Positions 1-9,739 of a stretch of DNA of 64,000 nt are shown here, piece after piece; the first letter of the stretch is position 1; every line of letters begins with the position of its first letter. This DNA comes from Annona cherimola. Its lineage: Eukaryota; Streptophyta; Magnoliopsida; Magnoliales; Annonaceae. The stretch covers positions 7,320,938 to 7,384,937 of the forward strand of contig CM059971.1 of assembly GCA_030490835.1 (NCBI GenBank). The letters are read 5' to 3'. The notes below the pieces were generated by a model that saw only the letters and a program-made list of their open reading frames with translations, ran no database searches and was not told where the DNA came from. A program made the position numbers and the translations under genes.

Positions 1-349
1 AGATTTTAATAAAATTTAATAGACTTTCAAAATTAAGTACAAATAAAAATCATACTAAATTTTGTTGAACTCTACAAATGCCAATAACAACTTACTTGCA
101 TTTAATGACGAATGTGTTGGAGATTATTCAATCTCTTTCATGAACTTACTAAACATTAAAAGAGTTTCAAATTAAACATTATTAATTTCTATTAATTCTT
201 TTGGAGGCTTCATCGAATTTATACGATTTCATAAAGGTCAATAGAGTTTTTATTTCACCTTAGACTATTTTTGGTTAATGAGTAAAAGAAAAAAATCATC
301 ATACAACAAAAGAAAGAAAGAACTTTTAAGAGAGAACGCAATAGTGTAC

Positions 350-920
350 CAGAAGTAATGTTGGGGGCAGCTGCAAGTTCCCGTGCTCTGTTGTCAGATG
401 GATCAGTACCCACCAGGATTTTCTTCAAAAAGCCAGCCATTTCCTCGTTGGCGGCAACAAGAAACGATGACTCTTTGGCATTGTTCGTAACAAACGGCAG
501 CTTGGGATCTGCTCTCACCATCTGAATCGCTACGTCCTCCTTTCGGTTTTTTAAGGCTTCATGTAATGCAGTATTTCCGTCCTTGTTCTGCATTGTTAAG
601 AGCCCAACTGACGACGATCCTCCAACCGTCGTCGCTGTCGAAGAGTCAAATTCCAACAGAATTTGGACAGTCTGCGAGCAACCCGCTCTTGCAGCGCAGT
701 GCAGAGCAGTGTCACCATCAGAGTTTTTCATCCTTAGCAGTTGGCTACAGCGTTGCAAGATTTCTTTAGTGAAGTCGGCACGTCTAAACCTGGCGGCAAT
801 GTGCAGAGCTGTGTTCTCTTGGGGAGCTTTGGAGAGGAGATGTGAAATGTCTGCACTTGCCACTTGCTCTAGAAATCCAACGTCTCCAGATGTTGCTGCT
901 TTGTACAGCTTGGGATCCAT
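350..920 (-). CDS. Ankyrin-repeat protein, ACD6-like, first exon (gene continues left of the window)
   Basis: Reads from ATG at 920-918 for 190 residues. Ankyrin signatures are visible: NTALHIAAR (residues 36-44), DGDTALHCAARAG (68-80) and DGNTALHEAL (114-123), with a weaker unit near 148-165. This pattern of an N-terminal MDPKLYKAATSGD followed by TALH repeats is that of plant ankyrin/PGG membrane proteins related to ACCELERATED CELL DEATH 6, which act at membranes in defence and cell-death signalling. The PGG and transmembrane part would lie in later exons, outside the window. The open frame runs on to 255, but the last 30 residues (SFFCCMMIFFFYSLTK) look like intron translation. A GT donor (GGTACAC, minus strand, exon end at 350) follows ...APNITS, giving a phase-1 exon end. 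The splice site is inferred; the family call is by motif only. No lesion is seen in the exon. Confidence 0.8.
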
Positions 921-1252
921 TGCTGGCAGGGATGATCACGAGGATCGAAGGCCTTCGATTTTAAAGGGGTGCGCTAAGTCGTTGGATTTCCAAATAATGT
1001 TTGGGCTCAGACTGTTTGATGTGGCTGCGGGAGTAAATGCGTCGCAGGAGGAGCGAGACACCGCAATCGACGATCCGACCTCCGCAGATTCAAGGTTGAG
1101 CGAAAAAAATCAGGAAACTGCCACGCTGTTGGGAGAAGTCCAGCGGAAAATCAGGTGGAGCTGCTGGGCAGGGGAATGTTCGCGGCACCGGGAGGGGAAA
1201 GGGTATTGCAATCATATGTTCTTGTCGGCGGGTCAACAGAAGAGTCTAAAAG
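921..1252. other. Upstream region of the ankyrin gene
   Basis: This is the 5' flank of the leftward ankyrin gene, between its ATG and the first transposon. It is GC-richer than the rest of the flank. An open frame runs through it on the plus strand (583-1296), but that is antisense to the exon and not credible as a gene. No clear TATA box was identified by eye. Presumably it holds the 5' UTR and the proximal promoter. Confidence 0.45.
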
Positions 1253-1641
1253 GACGTTTGGTAATGAATATCTTTATGGGATTTTGGGTGGGGTAGAGAA
1301 AAAAGTAATGTTTCAGAAAATGTCTGATTGATACCAAATAGCACTATTAAAGTTAAAATAAATAATTTAGTTAGATGTAAAATAATTTAGTTATAGAAAT
1401 GAAATTGAGAAAATAGTGTTGTTAAAATGAAAAATTGGGAAGCTGTGTCTTCCTGTTTACTTGGTGGAGAAAGTGTCTCCAAATTTGTAAGAATGTCTCC
1501 GACCTTCAGTGTAATATGTGTTGAGATGTATGTAAATATTTCCCAATCAAAAAAAAAAAATGAAAAATTGGGAAATGTACGGGCCGTACAAAATTCATGA
1601 TTTCCTATGAAATCCCATAATTGCCCATTACCAAACGTGCC
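1253..1641. mobile_element. TIR-bearing MITE candidate, split by a SINE
   Basis: The left end reads ACGTTTGGTAATG followed shortly by TATGGGATTT. The reverse complement of the right end reads CACGTTTGGTAATG, also followed by TATGGGATTT. These are terminal inverted repeats of roughly 25-30 bp with small differences. A SINE (1442-1559) sits inside. I could not settle a target-site duplication, so the exact ends are uncertain by a few bases and the superfamily is not assigned. Confidence 0.55.
1442..1559 (+). mobile_element. 5'-truncated SINE with 15-bp target duplication
   Basis: The insert starts GCTGTGTCTTCC and ends in a run of A (CCCAATCAAAAAA). It is bracketed by ATGAAAAATTGGGAA at 1427-1441 and 1560-1574, a perfect target-site duplication. 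The body matches the 3' two thirds of the element at 35713-35990 (GTGTCTTCC, CCAAATTTGTAAGAAT-like, GTGTTGAGATGTATGTAA). The tRNA-like head is missing, which fits abortive reverse transcription. It is nested in the TIR element 1253-1641. Confidence 0.8.
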
Positions 1642-2740
1642 ACATGCTTCTTGCTCTACTGCCACAACCTAAAATCACTGCTGCTATTGGGCATCCTCTG
1701 GTATGACTGTCAGGTTTTTTGCATTTTAATTTCTCTAACTTAAGGCATTTGCTTTCCAACTCTTGAGTTCTGCCTACTTGCCTTTCAAATCATGTAACCT
1801 TGCTCGTTCGCATCTTAAAGCTTGTTGTTAATGTAAGCCACTAATCATGTGAAAAATATATTTGTAGCTATAGTATAAATTTTCTAATGACAGTATTGCC
1901 CTTTAATAAAGTTGACTCATGAATGAAATTGACTGAAACTTTGCCACAACAAAACCCACATTATTTGAAAGTTTGAGTCATTGATGAAATAAGTTGCCTA
2001 ACTAGATCATACAAAACCAAAGATTAGTAGTGGCATGGTATTTTTTGACGAATAGTTATGTGGTTTTTAGCTATCAAGATTAGTCAGTTTTTGGTTGTCA
2101 GTTCCAGCATCTACAGGTCATCATCGGCTAGTGTCTATGAAAAAGATTGTTTGTCTCACTAGTGCCATCAATGCGGAAGCAGAACGAAGCGACAACAAGT
2201 GCAGATTGTCGACGACCTTGATCAATATTGCAAGGTGGAGGTGGTGAGGAAGAAGCAGGGGCAGTGTGACAAGCAAAGTTTTTTGCAGTAGATTATGGCG
2301 ACTGGAGACCAAATCCGCTGTGGTGATGAAGGCTTCAATGTCAAAAACTAGCAACGACACCATTTGTTGGTGTTGATCAATAGCGGGAAGGCTAGTAAGA
2401 GATGGTGCATAGAAGTAGGTGCACGAATTGTTGCCTACTACAATAGATGAAAATATTTTCTATATTGGACAAATTTTTTATGGTTCATATCATGCGATAT
2501 TGATGTCTTATTTGAGTAATTCATGAGTCGTTTTCTATGTTTTTAGGTGCTTTGAATCATATAGACGGTTCATATGCATTGCATCCACGTTTTAGTGCAG
2601 GTGGCATGCATCTTGAGCAAACCCTTGCCCACGTCCCAGGTTTGACCTTGGGAAACAATGTGTTTGTCTTAAGCGTCGAACTAGGACCCATTCTAAAAAA
2701 AAAAAAAAAACACAAGAAAATCATGCATTAAGGGGTATTA
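1575..2740. other. Intergenic, no gene seen
   Basis: The first part is the right arm of the TIR element. The remainder has only short frames without recognisable domains. A segment ending in an A-run (about 2530-2711, GGACCCATTCT then about 16 A) looks like the 3' end of some retroposed sequence, but no tRNA-like box or duplication supports a call. The tract 2100-2400 is less AT-rich than its surroundings and unassigned. Confidence 0.4.
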
Positions 2741-2756
2741 AAATAACAAAGAAGAA

Positions 2757-2936
2757 GCGATGATGTCGTGGTAAACCTACTGATTGGGAAAGGAAACATC
2801 GCGGGTTCAACATCCTTCTCTAGTGAGGATAGTTTTACTATAATTCTCCTATGTTGTAAAATTCCATTCATGTTACGAGAGTTGTGAATATACTTGATTG
2901 TAATAGGAGCTAACATATTGTAAAAATTCCAATAAA
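2757..2936 (+). mobile_element. tRNA-derived SINE with 16-bp target duplication
   Basis: The direct repeat AAATAACAAAGAAGAA occurs at 2741-2756 and 2937-2952 and brackets a 180-bp insert. The insert holds a box A-like GTCGTGGTAA, a box B-like GCGGGTTCAACATCC, and the tail TTGTGAATATACTTGATTGTAATA ending in AATAAAAA. The tail is shared with the elements at 5225-5652, 7619-7950, 45655-45787 and 51656-51910. It is polymerase III-type and non-autonomous, depending on LINE enzymes such as those encoded in this window. Confidence 0.82.
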
Positions 2937-2959
2937 AAATAACAAAGAAGAAAATTTAC

Positions 2960-3215
2960 ACAGATTTTTTATTGCTCTAATTGGAATCTTTACGTAAAAT
3001 GTTACATTTATCTCATATTACATATCAAGCCCATAAAATCTTATAAATTTATATAACATTACAAAGGAGGCCAAGCTCTTCATACAAGAGACTCATAATT
3101 CTCATACACTAACGAAAGGTGAAACACACACAAAGGGTGAAGAGGGGAACCAAACCCTAACCAGGATGACGCATGTCACTGTCCCAACCAACTAAGCAAT
3201 GCTTGGTTGCCAGCC
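2960..3215 (-). mobile_element. Probable tRNA-like SINE
   Basis: On the minus strand a box A-like GCTTAGTTGGTTGGGAC is followed about 30 nt later by a box B-like GGTTTGGTTCCCC, then an AT-rich body with ATGAGTCTCTTGTATGAAGAGC, ending in AATAAAAAA near 2960. Spacing and order fit a tRNA-derived SINE. No duplication was found, and it differs from the other SINE families here, so the call is moderate. Confidence 0.5.
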
Positions 3216-3313
3216 ATGGAGAGGTGTTCAAATATTAAGGAAGATTAATAATGCATTGCAAGGTATTAAAATAAAAATATGATTTTGTTAGTTGAGGCTA
3301 AATAATGTGTTTA

Positions 3314-3568
3314 GGGTTTATTCGGCAACAAAGACGAAACGTCAAGCTAAAACTTTTCATTTTCTATCACTATTATAGTTTTTAATTATTTCTTCGCATC
3401 TTCTTCAACCACCCTACTTTTCAATCATTTTTACAAAACTATTCATACAACTAGCTTATTTATTTTAATTTTATTTTTTTCACTCCTCATCATCACCCCT
3501 ATCATATCACATTATTTTACAACTTTTACTCTTAAAAACTTTTCACTAAAAGTTTTATCATTTTCTAA
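3314..3568. mobile_element. Tourist-like MITE, degraded copy
   Basis: Starts TTA|GGGTTTATTCGG and carries the family's interior: AACTTTTCATT, CCCTACTTTTCAATC, ACAACTAGCTTATTTATTTTAA and CACCCCTATCATATCACATT. It is flanked by TTA on both sides if it ends at TTTTCTAA. The right terminus CCAAACACACCC is missing, so it is an old or truncated member of the family better seen at 5826-6106. Confidence 0.55.
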
Positions 3569-3629
3569 TTAATGTATAAATAAGGAAGATTTAATAATGG
3601 TTTACTAAGCCCACACCAATAAACTTTTT

Positions 3630-3890
3630 AAATTTTTTTTGCTTTTTTGTCATAAACTTGTTAATCTAAATGTGTTTAAGGTATAATTAAGTTCTGCTGT
3701 TTTAGAGATACGTATATATATTTTTTATACTTTTAAACATAAGGGTATTTTATTCATTTTTAATGGTTTAAAATGACTAAAATAGTCTTATATTTAAAAA
3801 TCTAAAAAATATATATACATCTCAAAAATACAAAAATTCAGTTTGTATATTAAATATATCTTGATTAACAAGTTTATGAAAAAAGTAAAA
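3630..3890. mobile_element. Fold-back (palindromic) element of the shared-core family
   Basis: The two halves are inverted copies. CATAAACTTGTTAATC on the left answers GATTAACAAGTTTATG on the right, with the centre near TTTTAATGGTTTAAAA. The core (TTAATCTAA.TGTGTTTAA, later ACCATTTTT/AAAAATGGT-type arms) recurs at many places in the window. There is no coding capacity. Outer ends were not resolved. Confidence 0.55.
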
Positions 3891-3905
3891 AAAAATTTTA
3901 GTTTT

Positions 3906-4548
3906 CTTTTTTTTGCCAGGGTAAGTAAGACTCGCTAAAATATCAAAGACGAAAGTCATGGAAAGGCATTACAATAATTAATATGCAACTTCTGGTGGAC
4001 AATCATCATGTTTCATCTGTGCAAAGGTGTGTTAGGTTGAAGAAGGATAAAAAATTATTAATTTATTATGTTAGAAAAAGGAAACGCTTTTATATAATTT
4101 CTAAATTAGATCGGCAACCTGGAATATATTGAGATACATGTGCATAATGAGAAAAGGGCACTGCCAGAGTAGCAACCATATTCTTCTTTTGAGTCATCCG
4201 TATAAATCCGAGCAGAATATGCCACTAAGCTTGGCAATTTTCAAACCAATCACAGCTGTCCAAAGCCCGGCAGAGTCCAACCTGCAACAAATAATCTGCA
4301 GCAGCTGACGATTGCAAGAACACCGGCTTCCAGCAATTAGATCTCAATCGTTCAAATCTACATCATCCATGATATCAATTGATGCGGACCTTAGCACCTG
4401 TCGTCACAAGATTAGAGCGACAGCCATGTCCTATAATTTCTAGCGGCCAGCACCAGCAATGTCAGCCAATCTCTCTGTTCTTCTTCTTCTTCTTCTTTTT
4501 TTTTTTTTTAACGAAGTGCAATGTCAGTCGATCTTACCATTATTTATC
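3906..4548. other. Intergenic, no gene seen
   Basis: Positions 4160-4480 are markedly less AT-rich and might be a remnant of something once coding, but no frame on either strand gives a recognisable product. A TTC-rich pyrimidine run at 4484-4510 precedes the next element. Confidence 0.4.
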
Positions 4549-4931
4549 AGATAATTTACAAATATATCTACTTAGTTTAATCAAAATTGCAAATATATAC
4601 ATACATAGTTTCAAAAATTATGAATAACATCCACATAATATAACTGGAATTGCAAATAACCTCAATGCTGTTATACTACCGTCATGGTGTAGGTATGTTT
4701 GTAAAAATATGCAAACTATTTAGGTGTATTTAATTTTTGCAAATTACCCCCACATAGTTTAACCATAATTATAAATAACCTTCATGTCATGACAGTGCAG
4801 TAATGATGTCATAATGTTGTGGGAGTTATTTATAATTATAGATAAACTATATGGGGGTTATTTGCAAGTCTTGAAAATACATGGGTATATTGTAAATTTG
4901 ATCAAACTAAGTGGGTATTTGCAAATTACCT
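4549..4931. mobile_element. Palindromic MULE-type MITE with 9-bp target duplication
   Basis: The left end AGATAATTTACAAAT and the right end (reverse complement) AGGTAATTTGCAAAT begin an inverted repeat that covers most of the 383 bp: CTTAGTTTAATCAAA on the left, CTTAGTTTGATCAAA on the right. Flanks are TTATTTATC (4540-4548) and TTATTTATT (4932-4940), a 9-bp duplication with one mismatch, which is the Mutator-superfamily signature. No coding capacity. Confidence 0.75.
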
Positions 4932-5224
4932 TTATTTATTGCCCCAGTTTGAAAATACGACCATTAAAATACCGCCACCTTTGTATGGCGTATTGTGCAA
5001 ATCCAAAGTAGAACGCAGCTCAAGATGGCGTGGCGATAGTGGATTCCATTGGTGTTATGTTATGGACATGATGCTAGAGGCTAATTCGAGTACGCCTTTC
5101 ATGAGGAATGCATGAGTAACTGTTAAGATTATATTTCATGATCCACTACATTCTCTGGCATAAATATCACTGCATTTATTAAGTTCAAATATATCTAAAG
5201 TCCCTTCTAACGTGGTTGTATAAT

Positions 5225-5652
5225 CTCCCCTTTAGGGGGGTCTTTAGAAATTTTTTCATCATATGAAAGTGTTTATAGAAAATTCAATCTATATATAGGG
5301 TGTGTTTGGAAATGGATAAAATTTTTTATGAAAAGTTTTGAAGAATGAAAGTTGTAAAATGATGTGATATGATAAAGGCAATGATGAAAAGTACAGATGA
5401 TAAAGTTAAAATGGATAGGTTAGTTGTGTGAGTATTTATGTATAAATAATTGAAAAAAAATGATAGTTGTATAAAAAAATGTGAAAAAGTAATTAAAAAA
5501 TAAGATAGTTATGAAGAGTGAAAAGTTTTAAATTGAAAAGTTTTAAGTTAGCACTTTTTATGTATTGCCAAACACACTCATAATGTGAGAGTTGTGAATG
5601 TGCTCTATTATAATATCTAGTTGATATGTTTTATAAATACTAATAAAAAAAA
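5225..5652 (+). mobile_element. SINE 3' portion interrupted by a MITE
   Basis: Positions 5225-5297 (GTGTTTATAGAAAATTC) and 5580-5652 (GAGAGTTGTGAATGTGCTC, then an A-run) together match the 3' half of the SINE at 7619-7950. They are separated exactly by the MITE at 5298-5579. The tRNA-like head was not found, so this copy is 5'-truncated or decayed. Confidence 0.65.
5298..5579. mobile_element. Tourist-like MITE nested in a SINE
   Basis: The termini GGGTGTGTTTGG and CCAAACACACTC form an inverted repeat. The flanking trinucleotide ATA occurs on both sides (5295-5297, 5580-5582). The interior (ATGATGTGATATGATAA, TTGTGTGAGTATTTA, GAGTGAAAAGTTTTAAATTGAAAAG) is shared with the seven other copies listed. 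It is non-autonomous, PIF/Harbinger-type by its termini. Its insertion split a SINE. Confidence 0.82.
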
Positions 5653-5825
5653 AGCACATCATTTCTAACACTGACAATTTCGAATTTTTTTTTTCCTATA
5701 GTTGACTCGTTCAAAGTAGCTTTTCGGATAGCGCGGGGATTATTAAAAAAAGATTTTTTATTTATTATTATTATTATTTGGATAAATTATCTTAATACCT
5801 GTGATATTTGCCCATAGTTACTTTA

Positions 5826-6106
5826 GGGTGTGTTTGGAAATGGATAAAACTTTTGATGAAAAATTGTAGAGATAAAAAGTTATCAAATGATATGATATTA
5901 TAAGGGTAATGATGAGAAATAAATATGATAAAGTTGAAATAGATAAGTTTATTGTGTTGGTAGTTGTGAATAAATGATTGAAAAGTAGGGTAATTATATA
6001 GAAAAATATAAAGAAATAATTTAAAAATAAAGTAGTTGTGGAGAGTGAAAAATTTTAGATTGAAAAGTTTTAAATTTACAACTTTTAGTTGTTACCAAAT
6101 ACATCC
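5826..6106. mobile_element. Tourist-like MITE, reference copy
   Basis: The 281-bp insert runs from GGGTGTGTTTGG to CCAAATACATCC, with TTA on both sides (5823-5825, 6107-6109). TTA is the classic PIF/Harbinger target duplication. It interrupts the left inverted repeat of the Mutator-like element, and the interrupted repeat can be read across the site, which confirms both ends. Confidence 0.88.
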
Positions 6107-6205
6107 TTAGTACCCACAACGTTTCAATAATTACTCGACCCTCAAAATATTTTACCACTGGTTGCTTCCGCACCCATACTTCCATAGCCATACCGTTAGT
6201 CACAG

Positions 6206-6865
6206 GTTAAACGACCGTCGTGTGTACGCAAATGTCATTTTTGCCCCTGAACGACTTCACTGGCGTAGTCGAAACGGCGTTTTCTTCCTTCTCCTAATTT
6301 CTTTGGCGGAAATTCCTGAATCCATCACCTGCCACACTCATCCCGTCTATACTCATCCCTTCTCCGATAATCAATCGTTATTAACAATTTTTCCCCCTAC
6401 AACAAACAATGCAAACAGAATCCTACATCTGCTGCTCGAATTCCATTCACGAGGGTGACGCTGGCTGCCATGGCTTCCATGATAGGTTGCCGTAATCGGC
6501 ATGGACAGTCATGTTGTAAGCCTTTGACACCAAAGTCGGTTGGTTTTCTAATTATTGGAACTATCAACGTCCATGATGGTGCTATGGTTTTGAGATGACC
6601 AAATTTTCATGAAGGTCGCTTTTTGTCAGATTTAGTGGCAGAGGATGGATTGGAGAACTGAAGAAGGGCCTTCGAAGGGGAGCGCATTAGGAAAGAAACA
6701 GTTGCTGGGTGATTTCTTTTCACCCCTAATTGCACCTTAGGTTTAGCCATCAAGAAGAAAGGGAAAGACGAAGGAAGGGCGACAGAAGGTGTATACCATA
6801 GCTCGTTGGGCAATTTGGGCATTTGCAGAAATGGACAGAGCCATTTTCCCTGACGGTGAAACTCA
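6206..6865. other. Internal, higher-GC segment of the Mutator-like element
   Basis: This interior is clearly richer in GC than the flanks and has open frames on both strands (6162-6458 plus, 6607-6822 minus), none with a recognisable domain. In Pack-MULEs such segments are captured host gene pieces, and that is one possibility here. Alternatively it is the usual filler of this element family. A search with this interval against the host genome would separate the two. Confidence 0.4.
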
Positions 6866-7136
6866 GGCTGTGTTTGGCAACCGAAAAAAATTCTCTGGTC
6901 AATCTAAAACTTTTTACCCTCCACGATTATCATATTTTTTTAATTTTTTTTCATATTTTCCTATATAACTACTTTACTTTTCAATCATTTCTACACAACT
7001 ATCTACACAACTAACTTATTTATTTTAACTTTATCCTCTTTACTACTCGTCATTACCCCTATCCTATCACATCATTTGACAACTTTTAATCTCTAAAACT
7101 TTTCAGCAAAAATTTTATTTATTACAAAACACACCC
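6866..7136. mobile_element. Tourist-like MITE (opposite orientation)
   Basis: Begins GGCTGTGTTTGG and ends AAAACACACCC, followed by TTA (7137-7139). The 5' flank is TCA rather than TTA. The interior reads as the reverse of the 5826 copy (CTACTTTACTTTTCAATCATT, CATTACCCCTATCCTATCACATC). It lies just inside the right arm of the Mutator-like element. Confidence 0.78.
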
Positions 7137-7618
7137 TTAACTAACGGTGCTGACCGTGTGGTTATGAAAAGAACTAATGGTGAAATGTTCACGCTATTGT
7201 AGGAATAATTGAAATGTCAGAGGTATGAAAGTAATTACGGGCAAATGTTATGGATAGTAGCGGGGCTTACCCTTGTTATTTAGAAATGATTTATGATGCT
7301 TGTAAAATTCTACGTTCCATCATGTGATTTCATTTGCTTTAATCCATTTGCTCTTCTTGTGAAGCACACACCGTTATCAAATACGATTTCATTATGCACC
7401 ATAATGTTTATTAGATTCATCTAGTTGAGCCGTCAATATAGATATATATTATTTTTCTTTGTTTAATTAAAAATAAGAATTAGTTTGACAGTGTCAACGC
7501 CATTGTTTAATGTCGTATTTGATGATGTTGTAAATCAAACAATTCGTTCTCATTAATTGAGTTGGTCTGTTTTAACTATTTATTTATTCTTATCCAGCTA
7601 TTGACTATGGGGACTTAT

Positions 7619-7950
7619 GCCACCTGGCTTGTGGCCTAGTGGTAACATCATGGACATGGAAATAAGAGGTCAAGTGTTCGAATCTTGTCTTGTGCAAGTT
7701 GACTATTTGCATATTTCCCTTGGTGGTAGGGATTTTATAAATTTCTTCTTATGATGGAAGTATTTTCCCTTGGTAGGGATTTTATAAATTTCTTCTTATG
7801 ATGGAAGTATGTACAGAAAATTCCTTTCATGGTAGCGACAAATTTTCCACTGTGATGGGTATTAATAGAAAATTCTTTCTATTGTATGAAGGTAGTGAAT
7901 GTGTTTGATTGTAATATCAATCATTGCATGTATATTATACCAATAAAAAA
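7619..7950 (+). mobile_element. Full-length tRNA-derived SINE with internal duplication
   Basis: Box A TGGCCTAGTGGTAAC (near 7632) and box B AAGTGTTCGAATCTTG (near 7670) are spaced as in a tRNA. The 3' end is ACCAATAAAAAAA. The duplication ACTATGGGGACTTAT (7604-7618) / ACTATGGTGACTTAT (7951-7965) has one mismatch. Inside, a segment of about 48 bp containing CCCTTGGTGGTAGGG / CCCTTGGTAGGG, then ATTTTATAAATTTCTTC and TTATGATGGAAGTAT, is present twice in tandem, so this copy is longer than its relatives. This is the best-preserved member of the family. Confidence 0.88.
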
Positions 7951-7965
7951 AACTATGGTGACTTA

Positions 7966-8659
7966 TATATTTCATCCATGGTTGTTGTCGGCTTAGATTT
8001 TACATGTATTTCTTTTAAGGTTTGAAAAGATATTTTTATCGATGTATTTAAGATTAGAGGAGGTTACCATTCAATGAGTCCTTAGCTCCATTAGGGTGCA
8101 AACTTGAATGTTAAGACTTGAATTCTATGACATTATCAAATATAAATTTAATAGATTTTCTTTTATTGCATGAGATTATATATGTTCATTGGATCAATTT
8201 TAAATTATTATGTACAATTTGAATATCTTTTTGTGTGTGTTTTTGGATTAAAATGCTCACAACTCACAATTAATGTAAGATGCTTAGTTTACTTTGTCAT
8301 ACTATATTATTATTATTATTTTAATTATATATTTTAGACCATTTTTCTAGAAGCTACTTAAATGTCAAAGCTTTAAACTTCATGAAAATGCCCGTTCATT
8401 CTATTTTATTTATTCTGAAAATTTTGGATATGTTTTATATTAGAGATTTCTTTTAATTGTCTATTTGCTATATATTACTTTATATTTTCTTTAACAAGTT
8501 TGATTTTTGAAGTATCAAGTATATTTTTTGCTACATGGTTTGATGATTATTATTTATGTATTGGACTCTGCTTCTATGTTACAAAGTTACGTGAAAGTGG
8601 AGTCAAGTAACCTTTTAATTTTTAAGAGTTTGATCTTTAATGAAAAATTCAATTTATCC
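7966..8659. other. AT-rich intergenic, nothing recognised
   Basis: Only short frames; no repeat boundary could be fixed in this stretch. Confidence 0.4.
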
Positions 8660-9050
8660 GTAATATTTAATATAATTTGTTTATCTAAGAGACCAAGTTT
8701 CATCCCAATTAAGTATTTTTTCGGGCCACATTTGTCGAAAAATATATATTTATGTGTAAATTATCAAAAATGCTTAAGTCTGTTTACAAAGTATTAGAAT
8801 GTAATAATATTTTATAAAATCATTTATCCACATAGAAATGATATTTTAGATGATTTACACATTGAAAATATAATTTTAAAATTGAAATTTAGTTTTAGAC
8901 TATTTTATTATGATAATTTTCAATGGGACCCATGCATAGTGCTATTAGACAAATAAAAGAGTTCCAAAATATTGTAAATGATATTACATATACAGAGTGA
9001 ATTTCCATCAATCATCAAAACATTAAAAATGGAGGATGTTACATAGAAGC
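8660..9050. repeat. Dispersed AT-rich element (family also at 41950, 44450 and 46860)
   Basis: Shares with the interval 41950-42490 the words TTTGTTTA, AAGTTTCATCC, GGGCCACATTTG/AGGTCACATTTGC, ATCATTTATCCA, ATGATATTTTAGATG and GATGTTACATAGAAGC/GATGTTACGTAGGAG. The order is conserved, so they are copies of one element. It has no coding capacity. Ends appear to carry a GCTTCTATGTAAC-type inverted repeat, clearest at 44450-45405. Confidence 0.5.
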
Positions 9051-9739
9051 AAGACTGTTATTTATTTATTTGTTTGTTTATTACCAAAAGGGTTTCACAT
9101 TCCTTTAAAACTATGAACATAAATATCGAGGCTTCATGCTATACAATAAAGAGTTTTTTTTCTATTTTACAAATATTATATTTTTATACTTTAGATTAGA
9201 AGAGGCCATCAATCGTTGAAACTTAAACTTTATTAGGGGGCCAAACCAAAACCTAAATAAAATTTATATGTATATTTGATTTTTTATGTAGAGGATTGGA
9301 ATTTTCCTTAATTTGTATTGTTGTGTGGAATTTGAATTTTTAATATATTAGTTATTTTAATATTTATTTATTATTTTATTAAATTATATTATTATTGTAT
9401 AGGACTTTTCTTATTTTTTAATTAGTATATTTTTAATTTAATTTTTTAAAAGATTTGAAGAAGCTAGAGCATGTGGAAATTTTAAGCTTCATGAAAATAT
9501 CAAGCCTCAATCTGGATTGATTTTTAAGTTTTTCTTTTTCATCTAGTATTTTTTATTCATGATTTTTGGACAATTATTGTTTTGTTTTTTGTCATGATTT
9601 TCTTTACAAATTTATTTATTTATTAATAATTTTATTTTAATTATAGAATAAAATATGCTAAATTGTCTTGATGAATCGAACTTATCTGTTTCGAAAATCA
9701 TGCTCTATGTTAAAAGAAACTAATGATTTAGATTTTGAT

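Larger units (their letters stand above)
5780..7272. mobile_element. Long-TIR Mutator-like (possible Pack-MULE) element with two nested MITEs
   Basis: Left arm (5780-5825 continued at 6110-6205) and right arm (7139-7272 reversed) match over about 135-140 bp. Shared words include CAT..CATTTGCCC / ATATTTGCCC, TTTCAAT.ATT, and ACCGTTAG at the inner end. Flanks TTATTATTT (5771-5779) and TTGTTATTT (7273-7281) give a 9-bp duplication with one mismatch. One Tourist-like MITE entered the left arm (5826-6106) and another lies against the right arm (6866-7136). Removing both leaves an element of about 940 bp. It has no transposase and is therefore non-autonomous. Confidence 0.78.

Noticed and set aside
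583..1296. Long plus-strand frame over the ankyrin region
   Set aside because: It is antisense to the ankyrin exon and shows no domain; the minus-strand reading has clear ankyrin repeats.
8507..8797. Frame of 96 codons as a small gene
   Set aside because: AT-rich low-complexity translation; it overlaps the dispersed element beginning near 8660.
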